Part shown: positions 29,908 through 38,542 of the stretch, piece by piece
How positions within the stretch are numbered: the stretch's first letter is position 1
How the letters are laid out: the number at the start of each line of letters is the position of its first letter
NCBI GenBank assembly: GCA_965199585.1
Contig: CBDASI010000002.1
Span: 744,001-808,000, forward strand
Length of the DNA: 64,000 bases
DNA from: JAVVHH01 sp965199585
GTDB lineage: Bacteria > Pseudomonadota > Alphaproteobacteria > Acetobacterales > Acetobacteraceae
Direction: 5' to 3'
Translations under genes and position numbers: made by a program
The notes under the pieces: model-generated
The model's input: only the letters and a program-made list of their open reading frames with translations
The model's database searches: none
What the model was told of the DNA's origin: nothing

Positions 29908-30542
29908 CGCCGGAAGCCTTCGTAGCCGCCCACACCGCGATCGGCACCGCCCCGATGGTGCCCGAGATCAAGCTGCATCTGGCCACCGAAATCACTCCGA
30001 TCTGGCAGGCGACCGAGACCTGGCTCGAGCGCGAAGGTGTCGCACCACCGTTCTGGGCGTTCGCCTGGCCCGGCGCACAGGCCCTCGCGCGCTATGTGCT
30101 CGACCAGCCCGCCTTAGTCCGCGGGTTTACGGTGCTGGACTTCGCCGCCGGCGGTGGGCTGGCTGCCATCGCCTGCGTCATGGCTGGCGCCGCCGCCGAA
30201 ACGGCGGAGTTGGACCCGCTCGCCACGGCCGCGACGCGCGCCAACGCCGCGCTGAACGACGTCGAGATCACCGCGCAAACGGGCGACGTCGTCGGGCAGC
30301 CGGGCCGGTGGGACCTCGTCCTGTGCGGCGACGTTTGTTACGAGAAGCCGATGACGCAGCACATCATGCCCTGGCTGCGCATGCTCGCCCGCACGGCCGA
30401 GGTCTGGATCGCCGATCCCGGCCGCGCCTACATGCCGACCGACGGCATGACCCGGCTCGCCACCTACGACGTGCCGACTACACTCGAGCTCGAGGATCGG
30501 ACAACCCGTACGACCACGATCTACCGCCTCCTCCCCACCTGA
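29904..30542 (+). CDS. METTL20-type class I methyltransferase (ETF-beta lysine methyltransferase-like)
   Basis: A SAM-dependent methyltransferase of 212 residues. VPEIKLHLATE, PPFWAFAWPGAQALARY and the SAM-binding FAAGGGLAAIA, followed by DLVLCGDVCYE, match the family that methylates lysines of the electron-transfer flavoprotein beta subunit. It is often annotated as a ribosomal L11 methyltransferase. The GTG start overlaps the ubiA stop as GTGA, and the next gene begins two bases after its stop. Its target is inferred from family resemblance only. Confidence 0.75.
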   Translation: MTPEAFVAAHTAIGTAPMVPEIKLHLATEITPIWQATETWLEREGVAPPFWAFAWPGAQALARYVLDQPALVRGFTVLDFAAGGGLAAIACVMAGAAAETAELDPLATAATRANAALNDVEITAQTGDVVGQPGRWDLVLCGDVCYEKPMTQHIMPWLRMLARTAEVWIADPGRAYMPTDGMTRLATYDVPTTLELEDRTTRTTTIYRLLPT

Positions 30543-30543
30543 G

Positions 30544-31797
30544 ATGCGCCTGCTGCAGCCGCTCCGCACCCGCGAGGTCGCGCTGCTGTGGGGCGGGCTG
30601 TCGCTGTCGGCAATTGGCGATCAACTCTACGCTGTCACACTCAGTTGGGTCGCCGTCGCTGTGTTCGGCCCTGCCGCCGGCTATCTAACGGCGCTGCAGG
30701 CCGCGGTGGTCCTGATGGCCGCCTTGGGCCTCGGGCGGTGGGCCGACCGCTGGGATGCCCAGCTCACCCTGATCGCGGCCGACCTCGTCCGCATGGCCGT
30801 GCTGCTGTGTTTGGTGGTGGCCTGGTCGGTGCTCGGCCACCCCGCCGCGCTTCCACTAATTGTCGCTGTGGTGGTGCTGGCCGCCGGGCAGGCGATGTTT
30901 CAGCCGGCGCTGCAATTCGTGCTGCCCGGGCTGTTGCCGGACCGGGCGCTGCTGCCGGCCGCCAATGCGCTGCTGGACACGACGGACCGAAGCGCGCGCC
31001 TGCTCGGGCCCGGAGTGATCGCCGTCTTGGCAGGAGCGTTGCCGCCGGTGCATTTCGTCTCGCTCGACGCCGCGAGCTTCCTGCTCTCGGCGGGCGCGCT
31101 GACGCTGATCCGGCGACGGCGCAGAGTCGAGGCCGTGCGGCCGCCGGTGGGCGAGACGATCCGCCAATCCATCCGCCGCGGCGTCGGCGCCATGATCGCG
31201 CATCCGCTGCTTGGCTACGTGCTGCGCACCACCGCGTTGGTCAACGGCGCCTGGTATGCCGCTTATTTCCTGGCAACTCCGTTGCTCATCGAGCGCCTCG
31301 GCATCGCAGGGCCCGGCGGCACCGGCCTAGGCGCGTTCGGCCTGGTCATCGCTGCCTATGGCAGCACCAACTTGCTGTCCACGCTCGCGCTCGGCAGCCG
31401 GCCGATGACGACCCGGCCGCAACGCCTGATGTTCTCCGGCGGCGTGGTCACCGGGGTGGGCACGGCGCTGATCGCGGTGGTGCCGCTGTTGCCGCCGGGT
31501 TGGCGGCTGGCCGGGCTGGCCGGCTCGGCGGCGGTCGCGGCGATTGGCGGCCCGATGAAGGACGTGCCGTTCGCCGTACTCCGCCAACTCCGCCTGCCCG
31601 CCCGCGACCTGGCGGCCGGCGTGCGGACCTATATCGCGACCAACAGCGCCGGGCTACTAGTCGCCATGCTACTGGCGCCGATGCTGCTCCACGCGCTCGG
31701 CCCGGCGATGCTGATCCTCGGCTGCGGGGCAGTCATGGCGGTCACCGGCGCGGCCGGCCTGCTCCGCCACCGGGGACATCTCGAAGCAGAACTATGA
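30544..31797 (+). CDS. MFS transporter, MFS_3 (EntS-like) type
   Basis: This protein of 417 residues has about twelve hydrophobic segments. The loop GRWADRWDAQLTLIAADLVRM and the stretch LLPAANALLDTTDRSARLLGPGVIA resemble the EntS/MFS_3 branch of drug and siderophore exporters. It is the third gene of the ubiA operon and overlaps the 3' end of the convergent YihY gene by six bases. The substrate cannot be read from the sequence. Confidence 0.82.
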   Translation: MRLLQPLRTREVALLWGGLSLSAIGDQLYAVTLSWVAVAVFGPAAGYLTALQAAVVLMAALGLGRWADRWDAQLTLIAADLVRMAVLLCLVVAWSVLGHPAALPLIVAVVVLAAGQAMFQPALQFVLPGLLPDRALLPAANALLDTTDRSARLLGPGVIAVLAGALPPVHFVSLDAASFLLSAGALTLIRRRRRVEAVRPPVGETIRQSIRRGVGAMIAHPLLGYVLRTTALVNGAWYAAYFLATPLLIERLGIAGPGGTGLGAFGLVIAAYGSTNLLSTLALGSRPMTTRPQRLMFSGGVVTGVGTALIAVVPLLPPGWRLAGLAGSAAVAAIGGPMKDVPFAVLRQLRLPARDLAAGVRTYIATNSAGLLVAMLLAPMLLHALGPAMLILGCGAVMAVTGAAGLLRHRGHLEAEL

Positions 31798-32841
31798 GGC
31801 CGCAAGAACGGCCGGCGACTCGTCTTCGGACGTGCGGGAGCGCTGCTTGCCAACCGTGACCTTGACCAACTCCGCATCGACTTGCGCGCCAACCAGGATC
31901 ACCGTACTCGAGATCCAGATCCACGTCATGAAGCCGACGACGGCACCAAGCGACCCATAGGTCGCGTTGTAGTTGCCAAAGTTCGAGACGTAGTAAGAAA
32001 ACGCGAACGAAACGAGTAGCCACAATACCGAGGCGAAGCCGCTGCCCCAGGTGATCCAACGCCAGACGACCTTCGTGCGGCAGGGCCCGAACCGGAACAC
32101 GACGGCCAACATGCCGGCGATGCCGACCAGCAGCAGCGGCCAGCGCGCCAGGACCAGAAGTTGATCGAATATCGTACCGAGCCCGACGAAGGCCAGCACC
32201 GCCGGCACCACGATCACGGCGCCGAGTGCCACGATCATCAGGACCACCATCCCTGCCGTGCACAGCAGTGTCAGTGCGGTGAGCATGATGAAGCTGCGCT
32301 TCTCCTTCACCTCGTGAACCTGGTTGAGACCGTTGAACATGGCCTTCATGGCTTGGTTCGCCGTCCAGAGCGACGTAAGCAAGCCGATGATGGCGGCCCA
32401 GCCAAGGCCGGACGTGTCGGCCGACGTCAGCGTCTTCAGTTCGTCGCGCAGCAGGTCGAGGGCGCCGCCTGGTAGGACGAACGTAAGGTTGTCGACCTGA
32501 TGCATGATGGTCATCGGATCGGCGAACAGGCCGAACAACGAGACCAGCATCGTCAGGCCGGGGAAGATCGAGAGCAGCGAGTAGAAGGTGATCGCCGCGG
32601 CCTGCGTCATCAGATCGTTGTCGATCGCTTCGGAGACGACCCGTTTCGTCATCGACCACAGACCTGGCACCGGCTTCGGCGCCGCGGGCTGCTCGTCGGC
32701 CTTGTGCTTCGCCGGCGGTATTTTCCCGTGCGCCTGGATGTTACCTTCCGTCGAGAGAGGGCTGTCGGTTTTCGTGGAGACGAACAGTCCGACAGCGGCA
32801 AGGACTGCCAAGAGCAAGGGATGGTCTAGCTTGATCCGCAC
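31792..32841 (-). CDS. YihY/BrkB-family inner-membrane protein
   Basis: A 349-residue membrane protein with six predicted helices. LMTQAAAITFYSLLSIFPGLTMLVS is the family hallmark, followed by LWTANQAMKAMFNGLN and TYGSLGAVVGFMTWIWIS. The family was once called ribonuclease BN, wrongly; its role is unsettled. The N-terminus carries one extra hydrophobic stretch and a charged linker that are not typical of the core domain. The start has no clear alternative. Confidence 0.85.
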   Translation of the reverse strand: MRIKLDHPLLLAVLAAVGLFVSTKTDSPLSTEGNIQAHGKIPPAKHKADEQPAAPKPVPGLWSMTKRVVSEAIDNDLMTQAAAITFYSLLSIFPGLTMLVSLFGLFADPMTIMHQVDNLTFVLPGGALDLLRDELKTLTSADTSGLGWAAIIGLLTSLWTANQAMKAMFNGLNQVHEVKEKRSFIMLTALTLLCTAGMVVLMIVALGAVIVVPAVLAFVGLGTIFDQLLVLARWPLLLVGIAGMLAVVFRFGPCRTKVVWRWITWGSGFASVLWLLVSFAFSYYVSNFGNYNATYGSLGAVVGFMTWIWISSTVILVGAQVDAELVKVTVGKQRSRTSEDESPAVLAAS

Positions 32842-32938
32842 GTGAAGCCTCTTGCGACGTGTGGCTGTCAGTTTTGACGTGCCGTAACGATACGGTGTCG
32901 ACGATCAGCTGAACCAGTTAGCGCATGCCGTGCTGGAT

Positions 32939-34135
32939 TCACATAGAGGAGAGCACGGCCGGCGCGAGATCCAGTTGCTTGGCGGCCGGATGCGCCTGGT
33001 TACGGAAGCGGAACTCGCCGTCCTGCGCCGCGTCCTTCTCGCCGATGCCGAACAGCTCCAGCCGCGAGCAGCAGGTGACCGCGACGACGGAGCGTGCCTC
33101 CGGATTGGTGAGGAACTGCCGGGCTTCCCCTTCGAGATCGAGCTTCTCGCGCAGCAGCCGCCATTCGAGGCGGTCGGTGTCCTCGATGAACATGGCCAGG
33201 ATGCCCGGGCGTTGGCCGGTCAGCCGGGTCGGCACGATGGCGGCCATGCGTCGGCGCACGGCGGCGGCGATCTCGTTCTGTTGACCGGCACGCGCGGCGA
33301 GCACGAAGATGCCGCCGGACGCGGTCGAGACGGCCAGATGCGCCTCCGGACCGAACTCCTCGCGCAGTCGCGGCATCAGGCCGAGCTCATCGGCTTGGGC
33401 CGCTGCCAGCATCAACGGGTCGAGCCGCAGCACCAGCGCCGCGTCGCTATCCGCTCGCCGATGCTCGGCCAGCATCATCGTGATGCGCTTGTGGAGCTCC
33501 GGCAGCTGTCCGGTGTCGTCGCTGCCGGGGAGCCGCAGGCCGAGCGGGAAGGTCAGCTTCAGGAGGTAACGGCCGGGGTGCGAGCGCAACCAGGTCTGTA
33601 GCTCCGGGTCGATCCGGTCGACCAGGCGGAACCAGGCGCCGCGATGTACGCCCCTGCCCTCCTCGGCCGAGACCACGTCGCAAGCGACCTCCGCCTCCGA
33701 CGTACCGCGGCGGATCATCAGGTCAAACGGTGCGGAATCCTCGAAGCCGGCGAACTGAACCTCGAACTCACGCGAGCGCTGCAGCGCGGCGGTGCGGAAT
33801 AGATGGAACATCGGTACCAAGCAGCTTCCGGGCGTCAGCGCCTGGGCCAGGGCTGCCGACATGCGGGACTTCCCGGCGGGCGTGAGTTGCCCGTATTGGG
33901 CGACGGCCTCGGTTGCGATGGTGGCGATCCGTTGCTCGGGCACGGTCAACGCCCGGCCGGCCTTCTCGCGCGACAGCCGGTTGATGATGACTTCGATCGC
34001 GTGAAATTGTTGTGCGCTTTTGCCCTCGCGCGTGGTGCCGGCAGATCGAAGCTGGCCCAGGCGGTCGTTCCAGGCCTGCAGGCCACACAGTCCGATGAAC
34101 TCGCGCAAGGGTGTGGAGGGCGTCGAAGATGGCAC
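32939..34135 (-). CDS. Protein of unknown function co-transcribed with aroC
   Basis: I do not recognise this 398-residue protein. It is soluble, without a signal peptide or membrane helix. A first part (about 1-115) is helical and basic. The middle reads FEVQFAGFEDSAPFDLMIRRG, then SEAEVACDVVSAEEGRGVHRG and HPGRYLLKLTFPLGL; the spacing of acidic residues faintly recalls a PD-(D/E)XK nuclease core, but the match is weak. The C-terminal part has alternating strands and helices (GILAMFIEDTDRLEWRLL). It starts two bases after aroC ends, so it is read from the same mRNA as fabI and aroC. Confidence 0.75.
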   Translation of the reverse strand: MPSSTPSTPLREFIGLCGLQAWNDRLGQLRSAGTTREGKSAQQFHAIEVIINRLSREKAGRALTVPEQRIATIATEAVAQYGQLTPAGKSRMSAALAQALTPGSCLVPMFHLFRTAALQRSREFEVQFAGFEDSAPFDLMIRRGTSEAEVACDVVSAEEGRGVHRGAWFRLVDRIDPELQTWLRSHPGRYLLKLTFPLGLRLPGSDDTGQLPELHKRITMMLAEHRRADSDAALVLRLDPLMLAAAQADELGLMPRLREEFGPEAHLAVSTASGGIFVLAARAGQQNEIAAAVRRRMAAIVPTRLTGQRPGILAMFIEDTDRLEWRLLREKLDLEGEARQFLTNPEARSVVAVTCCSRLELFGIGEKDAAQDGEFRFRNQAHPAAKQLDLAPAVLSSM

Positions 34136-34137
34136 CC

Positions 34138-35241
34138 TCAGTTCCTCGGCAGCCGCGGATGGGCCGGCGCCGTCGGGTTCTGTGCCCGATGGCGTAGTAG
34201 ATGGTCAGCCAGGACACATGCGACCATTGCCTCTCCGACCGGGACTGCGCGGATACCCACGCAGGGATCATGGCGGCCCTTTGTAGCGATGTCCACGTCG
34301 GCCCCATGACGATCGACCGAGTGGAGCGCCGTCAGGATGGAGCTGGTCGGCTTGACGGCGAAGCGCACCACGATCGGTTGCCCGGTGCTGATGCCGCCTA
34401 GGACGCCGCCGGCGTGATTAGCGGCGAAACGAATGTCGCCCGCCTCCATCCGCATCTCGTCGGCGTTGTCCTCCCCGCGCGAGGACGCGGCGGCGAAACC
34501 ATCGCCGATCTCAACGCCCTTGACCGCATTGATGCCCATCAGCGCGCCGGCGAGATCCGCGTCGAGCTTGCCATAGATCGGCGCGCCGAGACCGGGCGGC
34601 ACGCCATCGGCCACCACCTCGATCACCGCGCCGACGCTGGAGCCGGACTTGCGGACCTCGGCGAGATCCTGCTCCCACAAGGCGGCCGTCTCCGCATCGG
34701 GGCAGAAGAACGGGTTTTGCCCGACTTGGCCCCAATCCCACCGCGCCCGCTCGACGGCGCGCGGACCGATCTGCACCAGGGCGCCGCGCACGCTGATCTC
34801 GTCGCCGAGCACTAGCCGCGCCACCGCGCCGGCGGCTACCCGGCTCGCCGTCTCGCGCGCCGAGCTACGGCCGCCGCCGCGGTAGTCGCGGATGCCGTAT
34901 TTCAGCTCGTAGGTCAGGTCGGCATGGCCCGGCCGGAACTGCTGCGCGATGGCGCCGTAATCCTTGCTGCGCTGGTCCACGTTCTGGATCTCGAGCGCGA
35001 TCGGGGTGCCCGTGGTGCGGCCCTCGAAGACGCCGGAGAGGATGCGGACCTCGTCCGGCTCCTGCCGCTGCGTCGTGTAGCGCGACTGCCCGGGACGTCG
35101 GCGGTCGAGCCAGGGCTGGATGTCGGTCTCGTCGAGCTTGAGCAGCGGCGGGCAGCCATCGACCACGCAGCCGATGGCGGGACCGTGGCTCTCGCCCCAG
35201 GTGGTGACGCGGAAAAGATGCCCGAAGCTGTTGTGGCTCAA
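34138..35241 (-). CDS. aroC: Chorismate synthase
   Basis: This 367-residue FMN-dependent enzyme makes chorismate, the last step of the shikimate pathway. The N-terminus HLFRVTTWGESHGPAIGCVVDG, the middle RGGGRSSARETASRVAAGA and the region ASSRGEDNADEMR are signatures of the family. Length is normal. It lies 13 bases after fabI and two bases before an unrecognised gene, so all three are probably one operon. Confidence 0.97.
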   Translation of the reverse strand: MSHNSFGHLFRVTTWGESHGPAIGCVVDGCPPLLKLDETDIQPWLDRRRPGQSRYTTQRQEPDEVRILSGVFEGRTTGTPIALEIQNVDQRSKDYGAIAQQFRPGHADLTYELKYGIRDYRGGGRSSARETASRVAAGAVARLVLGDEISVRGALVQIGPRAVERARWDWGQVGQNPFFCPDAETAALWEQDLAEVRKSGSSVGAVIEVVADGVPPGLGAPIYGKLDADLAGALMGINAVKGVEIGDGFAAASSRGEDNADEMRMEAGDIRFAANHAGGVLGGISTGQPIVVRFAVKPTSSILTALHSVDRHGADVDIATKGRHDPCVGIRAVPVGEAMVACVLADHLLRHRAQNPTAPAHPRLPRN

Positions 35242-35254
35242 GATTCCGCCTAGG

Positions 35255-36097
35255 TCACTCTGCCACGTTGATGTCGGGCGCCGCCGGGTTCTTCATGCCG
35301 ACGACGTGGTAGCCGCTGTCGACGTGATGCACCTCGCCGGTGACGCCGGAGGAGAGCGGGCTCAACAGATACATCCCGGCGCCGCCGACATCCTCGAGCG
35401 TCGTGTTGCGCTCCAGCGGCGAGTTGTACTGGTTCCAGCGCAGGATGTATCGGAAATCGCCGATCCCGCTGGCCGCTAGCGTCTTCATCGGCCCGGCGGA
35501 CAGCGCGTTGACGCGGATGCCCTGGCTGCCGAGGTCGGCCGCCAGATACCGCACGGAGCTCTCCAACGCGGCCTTGGCGACGCCCATCACGTTATAGTGC
35601 GGCATGACGCGTTCGGCGCCGAGGTAACTCAGCGTCAGCAACGAACCGCCGTCCCGCATCATCGGCACCGCGCGCTGGGCCACGGCGGTGAACGAGAAGC
35701 AGGAGATGTCCATCGCGGTCAGGAAGGCCTGGCGCGGCGTGTCGAGATATTTGCCGCGGAGATACTGTTTATCGGCCCAGCCGATCGCGTGCAGCACGAA
35801 GTCGATCTTGTCCCAGCTACGGCCGATGCCCTCGAACGCGGCGTCGATGCTGGCGTCGTCGCTGACGTCACAGGGAAACACCAACTCGCTGCCGATGCCG
35901 CTGGCCAGCGGGCGCACCCGCTTCTCCAGCGCGTCGCCCTGGAAGGTGAACGCCAACTCGGCGCCCTGCGCGGCGCAGGCGGCAGCGATACCCCAGGCGA
36001 TCGAACGTTCGTTGGCGACGCCCATGATCACGCCGCGCTTGCCGTGCATCAGAGTGCCCGTCGCGGACCCACTCGTGGGCTGGGCTGCATCGGGCAT
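35255..36097 (-). CDS. fabI: Enoyl-ACP reductase, FabI type
   Basis: This 280-residue NADH-dependent enzyme performs the last step of each fatty-acid elongation round. The cofactor motif is VANERSIAWGIAAACAAQGA; the catalytic pair is the tyrosine and lysine of HYNVMGVAKAALE, with a second tyrosine in LSYLGAERVMP. GAGGTGAG lies upstream of the first ATG; an ATG 48 bases later would also fit, removing a polar leader. It is divergent from pdxH. Confidence 0.95.
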   Translation of the reverse strand: MPDAAQPTSGSATGTLMHGKRGVIMGVANERSIAWGIAAACAAQGAELAFTFQGDALEKRVRPLASGIGSELVFPCDVSDDASIDAAFEGIGRSWDKIDFVLHAIGWADKQYLRGKYLDTPRQAFLTAMDISCFSFTAVAQRAVPMMRDGGSLLTLSYLGAERVMPHYNVMGVAKAALESSVRYLAADLGSQGIRVNALSAGPMKTLAASGIGDFRYILRWNQYNSPLERNTTLEDVGGAGMYLLSPLSSGVTGEVHHVDSGYHVVGMKNPAAPDINVAE

Positions 36098-36235
36098 GGT
36101 GACTCACCTCGAGATCGGACGGACGGAGATTGGGACAGGACGGGCGTGGTGACACAGGCGGGACAGGAGGGAAAGGGGTTACGATGGCGGTTCCGCGTCA
36201 TAGCTTCTAGGCAGCGTCGAACAGCCGAGGTCTTC

Positions 36236-36853
36236 ATGCCCGATACAGTCATCTCCGCCGCCTCCGGCATCCCGGACGTCACCGACCCGTTCGGCCTGTT
36301 CGAGGCATGGCTCGAGGAGGCCAGGGCCAGCGAGCCGAACGACCCCAACGCGCTAGCACTGGCGACGTCGACCGCCGATGGCCGCCCCTCGGTGCGAATG
36401 GTGCTGCTGAAGGGTCTCGATGCCGATGGGTTCGTCTTCTACACCAATTACCAGAGCCGCAAGGGGGGCGAACTGCAGGGAAACCCGCATGCCGCGATGC
36501 TGTTCCACTGGAAGACGCTGCGGCGCCAAGTCCGCGTCGAGGGGTCGGTCAGCCCTGTGACCGACGCCGAGGCGGACGCCTACTTCGCCTCCCGCGCCCG
36601 CATCTCGCGGCTGGGCGCGATCGCGTCGGAGCAATCCCGCCCGCTGCCGACGCGGGACACACTCGAGCATCGCGTCGCCGAGTTGGACGCACAGTATCCG
36701 GGCGACACCATCCCTCGCCCGGCGCATTGGTCCGGCTTCCGCGTCACGCCGGAGACGATCGAGTTCTGGCAGGACATGCCGTTCCGCCTGCATGATCGCC
36801 GGGTCTTCACGCGGGATGGCGATGGCTGGCGCAAGACGTCCCTCTATCCCTAG
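36236..36853 (+). CDS. pdxH: Pyridoxamine 5'-phosphate oxidase
   Basis: This 205-residue FMN enzyme makes pyridoxal 5'-phosphate. The FMN and substrate regions are visible: RPSVRMVLLKGLDADGFVFY, SRKGGELQGNPHAAMLFHW, RQVRVEG, and the C-terminal RLHDRRVFTRDGDGW. The start is the ATG at MPDTVISAASG; the in-frame sequence before it runs antisense through fabI. Length and ending match the family. Confidence 0.95.
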   Translation: MPDTVISAASGIPDVTDPFGLFEAWLEEARASEPNDPNALALATSTADGRPSVRMVLLKGLDADGFVFYTNYQSRKGGELQGNPHAAMLFHWKTLRRQVRVEGSVSPVTDAEADAYFASRARISRLGAIASEQSRPLPTRDTLEHRVAELDAQYPGDTIPRPAHWSGFRVTPETIEFWQDMPFRLHDRRVFTRDGDGWRKTSLYP

Positions 36854-36902
36854 GCTACCCCGCCCGTGTACTAAGCAGTGAACATCAGCCGGAGGGGTTT
36901 CA

Positions 36903-37763
36903 ATGCCAATTCGTAGGTTGCTCCTGCCGCTCACCGGCACCGCCGTGGGCGAAGCTGCACTCAGCACCGCTTTGCTGGTCGCGCGGATGTGGAACGCGCA
37001 TCTAACGGCGCTCCACGTCCGGATCGATAGCCGCGACGTCGCACCGCTGGCCGGCGAGGGCCTGTCCGGCGCGATGATCGAAGAGATGATGTCGGCGACC
37101 GAGAAGGAGAGCAGCGAGCGCAGCGATGCCGTGCGCAGCATGTTTCAGCGCTTCGTCGACCAACACGGCGTCATCGTCGCCGAGCCGACCGCGCGGGGGG
37201 CCACGGCCAATTTCTATGGCGTCACTGGTCGCGAGGAAGACCTCGTGGCGCAGTTGGCCCGCCTCGCCGACCTCACCGTAGTGCCGCACCCGGAATCCGG
37301 CGACGACGTCAGCAGCAGCGATGCCCTGCACGCCGTGTTGTTCGATAGCGGGCGCCCCGTGTTGATCGCGCCGCAGAAGCCGCCGACCGCGATCGGCACC
37401 CGGATGTGCATCGCCTGGAACGGCTCGGCCGAGAGCGCCGCCGCGGTGCAGGCCGCGATTCCGTGGATGCAACGGGCCGAGGCGGTGCGCATCCTCTGGT
37501 CCGACGAATACCAGCGTCGCGGGCCGGGAGCGCCCGAGGTGGCCAGCTATCTCACCTTGCACGACGTCAAGGCCGAGACGGTGCCGTTCAAGTCGATCGA
37601 TCGGGATGTGGGACGCGGCCTGCTCGCCGCCGCCGGTGAGTTCGGCGCCGATCTGCTCACCATGGGGGCCTACTCGCACTCCCGCATCCGCCAGCTGATC
37701 CTCGGCGGGGTGACCCGGCACGTGCTCGAACGCTCGACCATCCCGGTGATGATGAACCGCTGA
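36903..37763 (+). CDS. Two-domain universal stress protein (UspA family)
   Basis: A protein of 286 residues. The C-terminal Usp domain begins at TRMCIAWNGSAESAAAVQAA and ends in GAYSHSRIRQLILGGVTRHVLERSTIPVM, the glycine-rich nucleotide-binding signature. The N-terminal half (IRRLLLPLTGTAVGEAALSTALL) is a more degenerate Usp-like domain. GGAGGGGTTTCA precedes the ATG. Such proteins help survival in stress; ligand and partner are unknown. Confidence 0.88.
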   Translation: MPIRRLLLPLTGTAVGEAALSTALLVARMWNAHLTALHVRIDSRDVAPLAGEGLSGAMIEEMMSATEKESSERSDAVRSMFQRFVDQHGVIVAEPTARGATANFYGVTGREEDLVAQLARLADLTVVPHPESGDDVSSSDALHAVLFDSGRPVLIAPQKPPTAIGTRMCIAWNGSAESAAAVQAAIPWMQRAEAVRILWSDEYQRRGPGAPEVASYLTLHDVKAETVPFKSIDRDVGRGLLAAAGEFGADLLTMGAYSHSRIRQLILGGVTRHVLERSTIPVMMNR

Positions 37764-37794
37764 AACCAGAGTCTCTGTACGGCGTTTTGTAACG

Positions 37795-37938
37795 ATGGAC
37801 ACCACCGACCCGTACGAACGCGACCTATCGGAGCTCGATCGCCTGCTCAACGATCCTGACGTTCCGATGCAGGCGTCGCGGGTTTGGGAGTTGCTCGACC
37901 GCGTGTCGTCGCGAGGGGCAGCACAACAGCCTCGGTAG
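37795..37938 (+). CDS. Small protein of 47 residues, unknown function
   Basis: A short reading frame of 47 codons starting MDTTDPYERDLSELDRLL and continuing NDPDVPMQASRVWELLDRV. It is rich in acidic and leucine residues, with heptad-like spacing, and looks like a real coding stretch, not random GC-rich sequence. It lies 31 bases after the universal stress gene and ends two bases before the CCA end of a tRNA gene on the other strand. No ribosome site is strong. I do not recognise a family with confidence. Confidence 0.5.
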   Translation: MDTTDPYERDLSELDRLLNDPDVPMQASRVWELLDRVSSRGAAQQPR

Positions 37939-37939
37939 C

Positions 37940-38016
37940 TGGTCGGGGCGAGAGGATTCGAACCTCCGGCCTCCTGCTCCCAAAGCAGGCGTACTACCAG
38001 GCTGTACTACACCCCG
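37940..38016 (-). tRNA. tRNA-Pro (anticodon UGG)
   Basis: On the minus strand the 77-base sequence folds as a complete tRNA. The acceptor stem CGGGGTG pairs with CGCCCCG, the anticodon arm is CTGCT-TTGGGA-AGCAG-like with anticodon TGG, the T-loop is GTTCGAATC, and the 3' end ACCA is encoded in the genome. It reads CCN proline codons. It lies 49 bases upstream of the DUF192 gene on the same strand only in map order, not in transcription order. Confidence 0.95.
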
Positions 38017-38065
38017 GACCAGGCCCTTCCTATGGAACGGCCTGGCGTTCGGTGCAAGCGCGGGC

Positions 38066-38542
38066 TCAACCCTTTTCAAAGATCCGTTGCTCAATCTTGT
38101 CGCCGGCATGGATGTTCAGCCGGCGCGCGGTACCGGCTGCCAGCTCGAGCGTCGCCCGCACCGGCCCGCCGCTGTCGATGGTGGCCAAGCTCTCCGGCGT
38201 GGTGTTCTCGGCGATGCGGCGGATGGTGCCATCCTGGTTGATGAACAGCATGTCGAGCGACGACACGGTGTTGCGCATCCACATCATGCTGTCGCGCGGG
38301 CTGCCCCAGTCGAACAGCATGCCCCCGTCCGGCGGCACGACCTTGCGGAACATCAGCCCGGTCTCCTGCTGCTGCGGCGAGAGTGCCATCTCGACGTCAA
38401 AATCGTGTCGCTTGCCGTCGCGCGTGACGATGACGAGCTTTTCCTTCGGCAGATCCGGCTGCGCCGCGGTGATCTCCTGCGCGCCGGCCTGAACTGCGAT
38501 CGCAGCGCCTATCGAACCTAAAACCAACAGTCTGCGCCTCAT
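38066..38542 (-). CDS. Exported DUF192-family protein
   Basis: A 158-residue protein with an N-terminal signal peptide (LLVLGSIGAAIAVQAGAQ) and a DUF192 domain: VEMALSPQQQETGLMFRK, GMLFDWGSPRDSMMWMRNT, LDMLFINQDGTI and the C-terminal LELAAGTARRLNIHAGDKI. The domain is widespread, small and exported; its function is not known. The start overlaps the stop of the deacetylase-like gene as ATGA, so it is translated from the same mRNA. Confidence 0.88.
   Translation of the reverse strand: MRRRLLVLGSIGAAIAVQAGAQEITAAQPDLPKEKLVIVTRDGKRHDFDVEMALSPQQQETGLMFRKVVPPDGGMLFDWGSPRDSMMWMRNTVSSLDMLFINQDGTIRRIAENTTPESLATIDSGGPVRATLELAAGTARRLNIHAGDKIEQRIFEKG

Noticed and set aside
35597..36235. A 5' extension of pdxH by more than 200 codons
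   Set aside because: This stretch is antisense to fabI and unlike any PdxH N-terminus; the ATG at 36236 matches the family.
37940..38065. tRNA-Pro as an integration site with a genomic island
   Set aside because: No integrase, no repeat of the tRNA 3' end and no change of gene type on either side is visible.
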